Below, piece after piece: positions 1 through 5,558 of a DNA stretch of 11,255 bases. Every line of letters begins with the position of its first letter. The first letter of the stretch is position 1. Origin of the DNA: Chromera velia (lineage: Eukaryota > Sar > Chromeraceae); assembly GCA_018398765.1 (NCBI GenBank), contig JAHBMJ010003377.1, forward strand, positions 1-11,255, given 5' to 3'. Under the pieces are notes generated by a model. The model was not told the DNA's origin. It did not search any database and saw only the letters and a program-made list of their open reading frames with translations. Both the position numbers and the translations under genes were made by a program.

Positions 1-24
1 ACACACACACACACACACAAACAT

Positions 25-66
<42 letters not shown>

Positions 67-96
67 ACACATACACACACACACACACACAAACAT

Positions 97-130
<34 letters not shown>

Positions 131-332
131 GGGGACACACACACGGGGACACACACACGGGGACACACACACGCGGACACACACACGCGGACACACACGC
201 GCGGACACATACACGCGGACACACACACGCGGACACACACACGCGGACACACACGCGGACGCACACGCGGACGCACACGCGGACGCACACACGGACACAC
301 ACACAGACACACACACGGACGGACACACACAC

Positions 333-372
<40 letters not shown>

Positions 373-390
373 AACACGAAACACGAAACA

Positions 391-430
<40 letters not shown>
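1..430. repeat. (AC)n microsatellite with CGCGGAC/GGGGACAC variants
   Basis: This is a long alternating (AC)n tract. A 12-base interruption (AAACATGCACAT) occurs at 19-30 and again at 91-102, so a 72-bp block was duplicated within the array. Between 130 and 335 the array changes to variant units with GGGGACAC, GCGGACAC and CGGACGCA. Three GAAACAC units lie near 370-392. Much of the tract alternates purine and pyrimidine. Apparent His-Thr-rich reading frames here are repeat translations. The tract lies in the presumed intron of the minus-strand gene. Confidence 0.95.
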
Positions 431-434
<4 letters not shown>

Positions 435-500
435 GGAGAAAGGAGGAAAGGAGGAAAGAACGAAAGAAAAAAAGCGGAGACAAAGAAAGAAAGGAAGAGA
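419..500. repeat. polypurine tract, (AG)n then GGAAAG-like units
   Basis: Directly after the (AC)n array, the plus strand is almost purely A and G for about 80 bases. It starts as (AG)n and becomes AGGA/AAAG-type units. The tract is a homopurine-homopyrimidine stretch of the kind that can adopt triplex structure. It has no coding signal. On the minus strand it is a pyrimidine-rich intron segment. Confidence 0.9.
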
Positions 501-1257
501 GCACACCAAAGCAACAAGGTCTCATTTTCAGCAGGTATACAGGCAAGCCTGGAGTGGGCGAGCGGGTAGGCAGACAGGCGGGAAAATGGGCGGACATTCC
601 GTTTTCGGTGTTCTGTCTTCGTCTTTTTCCCAGTCACTGATTCATGAACTCTTCTTTTGCATTGTACGCGGATAAAATGTCGGGATTGTTTGAGAGATTT
701 AGCACACGGTGTGGTGCTTCTCTTCTTTCACACACACACAGACTACATGTTTCTTCTTCTCCCTTCTTTTCTTCATGAACACAATAGACAAAAAGAAAGA
801 AAGACAGACAGACAGACAGACAGACAGGCGAGGAGTTTCGGACTCTGACATGACAAAGGGAGACGGGCCGTCACAAGGACGAGGGGAAGGGTGGAGAGGT
901 GGAGAGAGGTGCAGTCAGACAAGCAGGCGGTCAAGTCGATACTCAAATATGTGGTAACTGGAAAGCAGGGACAGCAGAAGGGACAGAACACGAAACACTG
1001 GTCACCTGTGCAGACGGACGCGTGCCAAAAGGGAACATGCATTTCGTTTCTCGGATTGACACACAGAGGGAGATCGCACGGAAGGATGCTCACAGAAGAG
1101 AGCGCAGACGAATAGTGAGGAAGAAAGGCAGGAGAGGGGCAGTCGGTTGGGGGGGGACATGGCACGCAAGCAGAATGAGGGGTCGAATCAGATTGCGTGC
1201 ATGTGCATGGCGAGACGGAGACGGCTCCTCGTGCCCGCCCAAATGTCACTTACTTAC
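501..1257 (-). other. intronic sequence of the minus-strand gene, no exon recognised
   Basis: The first coding exon ends at 1258 with a GTAAGT donor, so the intron runs towards position 1. No convincing downstream exon was found between 1257 and 1. The open frame on the minus strand here is Cys/Ser/Leu/Pro-rich in the way pyrimidine-rich intron DNA translates. The rest of the gene is presumably beyond position 1, which would make the intron longer than 1.2 kb. Confidence 0.5.
803..827. repeat. (GACA)n tetranucleotide microsatellite
   Basis: About six consecutive GACA units follow an AAAG-rich stretch. This is a simple repeat inside the presumed intron of the minus-strand gene. Confidence 0.9.
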
Positions 1258-1654
1258 TTGTGTGGGTGGCACAGTATCGCATGAAGTAGTAACACCTTTG
1301 TGGGTTCTCAGGATCAGTTGTGAATCCCCAGACCGAAACTTTGTAGTCTGGGAAGGCATCCTGAAGGTTAAACTTTCCCTGCTGGGCCTGGAGGTCTTTT
1401 CTTGTGAAGGGACCAATGATGGGGCCCCGGAAAACATAATCATCAGCAATCATCTCCTCGGCTTTCGCCTTCTGTGCAGGATCTCCACTCAATTGCAGGT
1501 CCGTGTACCTCTTGGTCATTTCCACAATCTGGCTCGAGGAGAACTTCGGTGAAGCGGCCGCCATCCTCAATGAAAACGCTGCCGTCTCCTGCATCAGTTC
1601 GCACAGGAGCAGGCACAAACACGCCACAGGCGCGCAAGCCCGGATGCCGCACAT
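1258..1654 (-). CDS. 5' exon of a plastid-targeted SnoaL/NTF2-like protein (partial)
   Basis: This is the first coding exon. The ATG at 1654-1652 is the first in frame after an upstream stop (TGA, complement of 1670-1672). Residues 8-18 form a Cys/Leu-rich hydrophobic core of a signal peptide, with a likely Ala-X-Ala-type cut before Phe27. The next segment is basic and Ser/Ala-rich, which matches the bipartite presequence with Phe at +1 known for red-lineage complex plastids. From about residue 45 the sequence reads as a SnoaL/NTF2-like fold: a helix with Tyr50, then DDYVFRGPIIGP, then an AFPDYKV strand and a DPENPQR turn. The exon stops mid-fold, and the minus strand there reads ACACAA then GTAAGTAAGT, a near-perfect donor in tandem. 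Without splicing the frame would end two codons later, at 1252-1250. The fold is found in isomerases and in many proteins of unknown function, so the reaction is unknown. Lumenal or stromal placement is inferred. Confidence 0.72.
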
Positions 1655-1875
1655 CGTGCTGCGACTCGATCAAATTAGCAAAGGTATTCTTGAGAGTGAT
1701 TTGAGAAAGAGGCAAGGTAACGATGTATAGGCAATTATTAGTAATAACGGCACCGCAAGCTGCAGAAAGTTTGCCAACGCTATTGGATGTTCAGTGGGCG
1801 GTGCGGCGGCGCACGAGCGCCGGCGCCGCGCCGCGCCCCGCGGGCGCCCGCGCATCCGCTCGCGCCGCCATGATC
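1655..1875 (-). promoter_or_regulatory. presumed 5' UTR and CpG-rich promoter of the minus-strand gene
   Basis: Upstream of the start codon is about 130 bp of mixed sequence. It is followed by a CCAAT motif on the minus strand (1786-1782) and a GGGCGG box on the plus strand (1796-1801). Then comes an extremely GC- and CpG-rich block (about 1796-1870) made of GCGCC/GGCGCC units. Its composition contrasts sharply with the AT-rich DNA that follows. A promoter role is inferred from position and composition only; no TATA element or start site is visible. Confidence 0.4.
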
Positions 1876-2194
1876 TGACAACACCATCTGACGCACGCAG
1901 ATTCAAGTCCCGGAAATAAAGCTAAATAATTATTATGATCGGGAAAAGCTCTTAGCCGCTTTGCCAGCCGAAGGCAAAGCCCGCCTGCGATCCTGATAGT
2001 GTGCAGACCCCACTTGGCTGACAGTCATACCGTCCTCAGGCTGGAGTTGCATTTCTCCAACCCTTTTCACCACAACCATCCATCCCCGCCTCGGCTTGTC
2101 CATTCCAGAGATCAGAAGAAACCCCATCTGTACATGTGGAGCCTCGCTGGATGTGGAGGGACAACATGCATAGACCTGCGGAACAGGGGGGGGG

Positions 2195-2202
2195 GTCTGG
2201 TA
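2195..2202. repeat. left target-site duplication of the 900-bp element
   Basis: GTCTGGTA immediately precedes the left inverted repeat. It is identical to 3103-3110. Confidence 0.88.
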
Positions 2203-2239
2203 CATGCTGTCTAAACTTTTAGAATGACTGCCTGCGCTG

Positions 2240-2326
2240 ACCCCAGACGGCCCTGACGGGCCACCTGGGGTCTTATGTATGACCTTCCCCAGGCGGTCCT
2301 TACGGACCACCTGCGGTACCCCAGGC
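2240..2326. repeat. left subterminal GC-rich hairpin units
   Basis: Two related hairpin units lie in tandem. The first is near 2240-2268 (CCCAGACGGCCC ... GGGCCACCTGGGG). The second is at 2287-2326 (CCCCAGGCGGTCC, loop, GGACCACC, then CCCCAGGC). They match the right-end unit at 3027-3077 in design and partly in sequence. Confidence 0.7.
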
Positions 2327-2947
2327 AGTCAGGGGGTCTTTCTGCATTCTCTCTATAGTATGAAAAACGTTAAAAAAAGTTTAAAAATGCCTTTATTCTA
2401 GGATTTAGTATTTGAACGCAACTTTAAAGATTTATTTACAATGTTTCAAATTGAATCAATAAATCAAAATTTTTATATAATTCTAGATATTATTTTATGA
2501 AAAAGAATTAAATCAAATTTTCTAAATAATTTTTCAGAGTAAATTTCCACTCTGCGATAAGTTTATAAACAATGCAAAGTTGCATGTATCACTTTTTGTT
2601 TACTTAGATTGACATCTCCCAGACAAGCGGGAAGGCCAAGTGCGGAATCAATCAGTGAGTTTACTTAATCAATAGATGTACAATGATGTGCAATGATGTG
2701 CATCTCCAGTGACAAGAGTGAAAAAAGATAAAAGTTGAAAGCAACCGTCAACTTAATGTGTATTCACTGGTATCTATCGCTAATCACGACCGCCGAACAA
2801 AAAGTTGCTGCCGGTCTGCATAACCCGGTCGGACCTTTAATACGCGGCATACACGTATAAATCGCAAGGTCGCATCGGCGCGTCCCTCATGCGAACCCGG
2901 TCGGGCACGTGCACCGTGGTTCGTGACGACAAGGCACCGACCTTCAT

Positions 2948-3086
2948 CCCAGGCAACTCTCAACAACTGCCTGGGGCTTCACCCCAGGCAGCTCTATATA
3001 AACTTAGGCAAAACTACCTGGAGTCGCCCCAGGCGGCCCTGGCGGGCCGCCTGCGGCGTGCCTGGGGTACCCCAGGCGCCCCAGGC
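2948..3086. repeat. right subterminal CCCAGGC repeats with hairpin and palindrome
   Basis: CCCAGGC or its complement occurs at 2948, 2969, 2982, 3027, 3060, 3070 and 3079 (approximate starts). A perfect 10-bp stem, CAGGCGGCCC/GGGCCGCCTG with loop TGGC, spans 3030-3053. A perfect 18-bp palindrome centred on GGTACC lies at 3060-3077. Repeated subterminal motifs like these are typical transposase-binding regions; that role is inferred. Confidence 0.75.
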
Positions 3087-3102
3087 AGGTTTAGACAGCA
3101 TG

Positions 3103-3110
3103 GTCTGGTA
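3103..3110. repeat. right target-site duplication of the 900-bp element
   Basis: GTCTGGTA immediately follows the right inverted repeat. It is identical to 2195-2202. Confidence 0.88.
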
Positions 3111-3308
3111 GCGGCATGAACAAATGAAGGATGCCTTTTGTTCCCTCCTTCAAGGCCTCCGTCACTGCTACGTGATAAGAGAGCCTACGTTCGGGCAGCT
3201 CGGACTGTCTACCACAACTCGTCTGGTCAAAGACAGACAAAAACGCCCTGATTTTCTCACGGAGCTCCCGTCCGGAGACACAGTGCTCACCGATATCGCT
3301 GTTACACA

Positions 3309-3317
3309 TCCATTCTC
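3309..3317. repeat. left target-site duplication of the 918-bp element
   Basis: TCCATTCTC directly precedes the left inverted repeat. It is identical to 4236-4244. Confidence 0.88.
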
Positions 3318-4235
3318 CTAGGGGGCCGCACTTAGTCTTATATATAAATTCTACCCCAATTTTGGTCATCTTAAATAGGAACCTACATAATTGATATATA
3401 CAAACGGCTGAAACTACCAGATAAAGCATATCATGCTGAATTATGTTGGGCGGTTTATATTTATGCAATCATGATGTTGGGCTACATTGTGGTGTCTCAA
3501 AGTTGAACGATGTCATGTCACCAGGTTTTGTTGGGCGTTAGGCTGTGTTGGGCCTGTTAGGCGGTGCCCAACAATACAAATAGCCCAACAGTAGCCCAAC
3601 ATCACTTTAAAGTGCACAACAGACATTATAGAGCTTTTTAGGCTAACTAAAAAGCACGCAATCAAGATAACCAAAATTAAAGCTAAACGTTGCTTTAATA
3701 TGAGCTTCATACTTTTTATTATATAATAGAACATATAAAATCGTTGTTTGAAAGTGAAGGGCGGTGTTAAGACCTTTAATCTCTAAAAAATGTGGCTCAT
3801 TTTTAAATAACCATTTTTTACGTTTCATAAAGAGTACAAAGCTCATATGGAAGCAATATTGAGCTCTAATTTTCTTGTTTTTGATTACGTGCTTTTTAGT
3901 TGGTCTAAAAGGCTCTATAATGTCTGTTGTGCACTTTAAATTGATGTTGGGCTGCTGTTGGGCCATTTGTACTGTTGAGCACCGCCCAACAGGCCTAACA
4001 CAGCCTAACAAACCCTAATTTAAAGCCTAACAAAACCTGGCGACAGAGCTGGGGGAGATAAAAACATAGCCCAACATTTGAAAAATAAAGTTTTAACTAG
4101 CCCAACATGATGCTCCAAAACTAGGCTCCAAAATCTACTTCATATACTAGTTTCAATGGTTTCTTTATATTCTATCTATAACATTTTGAGAGACATAGCT
4201 GAAGCAGGGGGGGCATCTGGAGTGCGGCCCCCTAG
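3318..4235. mobile_element. 918-bp foldback TIR transposon, MULE-like (9-bp TSD)
   Basis: Terminal 15-bp perfect inverted repeats, CTAGGGGGCCGCACT at 3318-3332 and its complement at 4221-4235, are flanked by the 9-bp direct repeat TCCATTCTC (3309-3317 and 4236-4244). A 9-bp duplication suits Mutator-like elements. Inside, 3521-3720 is largely complementary to about 3829-4040, leaving a loop of about 110 bases, so most of the element could fold back. TGTTGGGC occurs 12 times in either orientation. No transposase-like reading frame is present; it depends on another element or is inactive. It splits the retroelement endonuclease remnant two codons after the VTHP motif. Confidence 0.88.
3444..4107. 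repeat. TGTTGGGC / GCCCAACA subterminal motif cluster
   Basis: The motif starts at 3444, 3475, 3529, 3546, 3566, 3583 and 3594 in the left half, and at 3945, 3956, 3984, 4069 and 4100 in the right half. There are none in the central loop. Both orientations occur. Related TGTTAGGC variants fill the gaps. The clustering suggests binding sites for a transposase or a host factor, as in other TIR elements. Confidence 0.8.
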
Positions 4236-4244
4236 TCCATTCTC
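4236..4244. repeat. right target-site duplication of the 918-bp element
   Basis: TCCATTCTC directly follows the right inverted repeat. It is identical to 3309-3317. Confidence 0.88.
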
Positions 4245-4446
4245 CATCGATGCTAACCACCTGCGCCGATTTACAAAAATAGTAGGGTTAGCAGTGAGGG
4301 GAATGGAGAAAGTGAAGAATGACACCTACGGGGAGATCTGCTACGAAATCGGTTTCCGTTTTGTGCCGCTTGTTTTTGAAACTTATGGAAGACCAAGGGG
4401 GGGAGTAGTACAGTTTTTGAAGGAAGTGCTGAAGTTGGGAGGGTGA

Positions 4447-4700
4447 GGGGGGGGGAGGGAGATGAAGCAGTCCAAGTAAGGTTGATGAACTGCTACTACA
4501 AGCTTCTCTCCTGCACTCTACAGCGTTTCGTTGCAGCAAACCTTTTGTCCCCCATCCACAGTAGGAACGAGTAGGAGGGGTACAAAGGGCCCTTTCTAGC
4601 CCGAGGGTTTGCTCGGGAGGGAAGTGGCTGCGTTCTCCGGGTCTTTTGACCGGGAGGGCACTAGAAGGCACAAACTGAATGATTTTTTTTTGCAATGCGA
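4447..4700 (+). other. presumed 3' UTR of the non-LTR retrotransposon, with three inverted repeats
   Basis: This segment follows the retroelement stop directly and has no gene. It contains a 12-bp palindrome AAAGGGCCCTTT (4584-4595), a CCCGAG/CTCGGG stem (4600-4605 with 4612-4617), and a 9-bp stem with one mismatch, CTCCGGGTC/GACCGGGAG (4635-4643 with 4648-4656). Non-LTR elements often carry 3' structures that their reverse transcriptase recognises. That role is inferred here. The true element end is not defined; an A-rich stretch with AATAAA-like repeats lies at about 4714-4745. Confidence 0.45.
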
Positions 4701-4985
4701 GAAGAAGGAAGAGAGATAAATAAAAATGCGTAAGCAAATAAAACTTTTTCAAAAAGGAGAATCATTCAGAAAAGTTTGGGGCACTGTATTTAAAGAAAGA
4801 GGTGTGATGAGTAGATGGAAGAGAGAGAAGAGGGTGCCTCTTCTAATGAAAGAACTGAAGTGTTGTGAAGGTTCTGCTGTGCATCTCCTCTATCTTTTTT
4901 CTCTCTCTTTTGTTGGTCCATTCTGTCGTGAAACGTCACGAAGCCGCGATTGATAAGCTGTAGTAAAGTGATCGAAGTCGCTTTG
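4701..4985. other. no gene recognised
   Basis: This is A-rich and purine-rich sequence without a coding signal I can support. Short reading frames on both strands lack family motifs and plausible composition. Confidence 0.5.
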
Positions 4986-5215
4986 GTTTTAGTCGCTAGG
5001 ACGGAATAAATCGACAAACTAGGTTAGATCCGCCCCTCATATATGGGGACGCGGCATACATGAAAAAACCCTCAATCATCACGTTTTAGTCGCTGGTGGT
5101 TTTAGGACGGATCGAACTGATGATTGAACTTATCGACAAACTAGGCTAGATCCGCCTCCCATATATGGGAGGCAAAACTCCCATATATGGGGACGCGGCA
5201 TACATGACAAAACCC
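4986..5215. repeat. two-copy tandem repeat with CATATATGGG palindromes
   Basis: Copy 1 (about 4986-5080) and copy 2 (about 5090-5215) share, in order, GGTTTTAG, AGGACGG, ATCGACAAACTAGGYTAGATCCGCC-type sequence, CATATATGGGGACGCGGCAT and ACATGAMAAAACCC. Copy 2 has an extra block of about 20 bases after AGGACGGATCG and an extra CTCCCATATATGGGAG segment. A 10-bp inverted repeat, TCAATCATCA (5072-5081) and TGATGATTGA (5118-5127), links the copies. This could be a fragment of a dispersed repeat family. Function is unknown. Confidence 0.75.
5154..5173. repeat. perfect 20-bp palindrome
   Basis: GCCTCCCATATATGGGAGGC reads the same on both strands. It is followed by a partial second copy of its core (CTCCCATATATGGGG, from 5179). 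A similar, imperfect palindrome sits in the first repeat copy (about 5033-5047). Confidence 0.9.
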
Positions 5216-5558
5216 TTATGATCGATACATTCTGGTAATACTGGTAAGGAAGGCCACCTCGCTTACCAGACGGACTTTGGGACATCGAAATTTATCGACA
5301 CATGAAGCCACACAATCTGTCATGCGCGTGTCTGGCTGACAGCCTATGACAGCCTCAGATCTTTCTGTTTTCAGTTCTTTCTCTCCCGGCCGTCTCCCCG
5401 TCTCGGAGCTCAGTGTCCAATAAAGCCCAGCTGCAGAAGACTGCAGGAGCATCTAGTTGCTGCCGTGCAATGAAGGGGCCCGCTGGTCACTGGTGAGCGC
5501 TGTCACCAGCGGGTTCAATTGGAACCATTCAAGAGTTGCATTTTGTTTTGGGGTCAAA
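5216..5558 (+). promoter_or_regulatory. presumed promoter/5' leader of the large plus-strand gene
   Basis: There is no coding gene in this 340-bp stretch. Close to the start codon it holds a short upstream frame (ATG 5470 to TGA 5494-5496, eight codons). Two mutually exclusive hairpins overlap it: CCCGCTGGT/ACCAGCGGG (5479-5487 with 5505-5513) and CTGGTGA/TCACCAG (5490-5496 with 5503-5509). The main ATG at 5559 has a good context (AAAATGG). A GTGAGC at 5493 could be a donor of a leader intron, so it is uncertain whether the upstream frame is in the mRNA. No TATA box is evident. Confidence 0.35.

Larger units (their letters stand above)
2203..3102. mobile_element. 900-bp non-autonomous TIR transposon, hAT-like (8-bp TSD)
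   Basis: The ends are 14-bp perfect inverted repeats, CATGCTGTCTAAAC at 2203-2216 and its complement at 3089-3102. Both are flanked by the 8-bp direct repeat GTCTGGTA (2195-2202 and 3103-3110). An 8-bp duplication is typical of hAT elements; P and Merlin elements are alternatives. The subterminal parts (2235-2335 and 2945-3090) are GC-rich and carry repeated CCCAGGC and hairpins. The core (about 2340-2780) is AT-rich. There is no reading frame of transposase size, so any movement would need a transposase from elsewhere. The insertion sits in the retroelement coding remnant, next to the CCHC motif. Confidence 0.88.
1922..4446 (+). pseudogene. decayed non-LTR retrotransposon C-terminus: CCHC motif and restriction-like endonuclease, split by two insertions
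   Basis: The coding remnant lies in three pieces: about 1922-2202, 3111-3317 and 4245-4446. Ignoring each transposon and one target-duplication copy keeps a single frame through all three, ending at TGA 4444-4446. In order it shows a WLTVIP segment, an RLGL segment, Cys-X-Cys (codons 2129 and 2135), His (2165) and Cys (2177) as a zinc-binding CCHC, an RH motif, then R-P-D (3244-3252). Asp 3292 lies 13 residues after the PD Asp and is followed by a TDIAVTHP strand. The tail has FVPLVFETYG. CCHC followed by K/R-PD-X12-14-D/E is the established endonuclease signature of R2/NeSL/CRE-type elements. In the intact family it nicks target DNA for target-primed reverse transcription. Stops at 1994-1999 (TGA TAG), 2171 (TAG) and 3109 (TAG) show that the copy is dead. 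No reverse transcriptase catalytic region is seen, so the copy is 5'-truncated or degraded. Confidence 0.82.

Noticed and set aside
1-430. CRISPR-like or satellite array of spaced repeats
   Set aside because: Units are irregular dinucleotide variants without unique spacers, and the context is eukaryotic.
23-640. His/Thr-rich 205-codon open frame
   Set aside because: It is the translation of (AC)n and (AG)n simple repeats and has no protein-like composition.
773-1249. 158-codon minus-strand open frame rich in Cys, Ser and Leu
   Set aside because: It lies in the presumed intron, is pyrimidine-rich, and does not continue the SnoaL-like domain in a recognisable way.
899-1552. 217-codon plus-strand open frame
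   Set aside because: Its second half is the antisense of the SnoaL-like exon, which has much better protein features on the minus strand.
3091-3468. 125-codon minus-strand open frame
   Set aside because: It crosses a transposon boundary and overlaps the endonuclease remnant on the other strand, so it is a chance frame.
4156-4446. Stand-alone 96-codon plus-strand gene
   Set aside because: Its first 27 or so codons are transposon end sequence. Only the part after 4236 belongs to a protein, and that part is the tail of the retroelement remnant.
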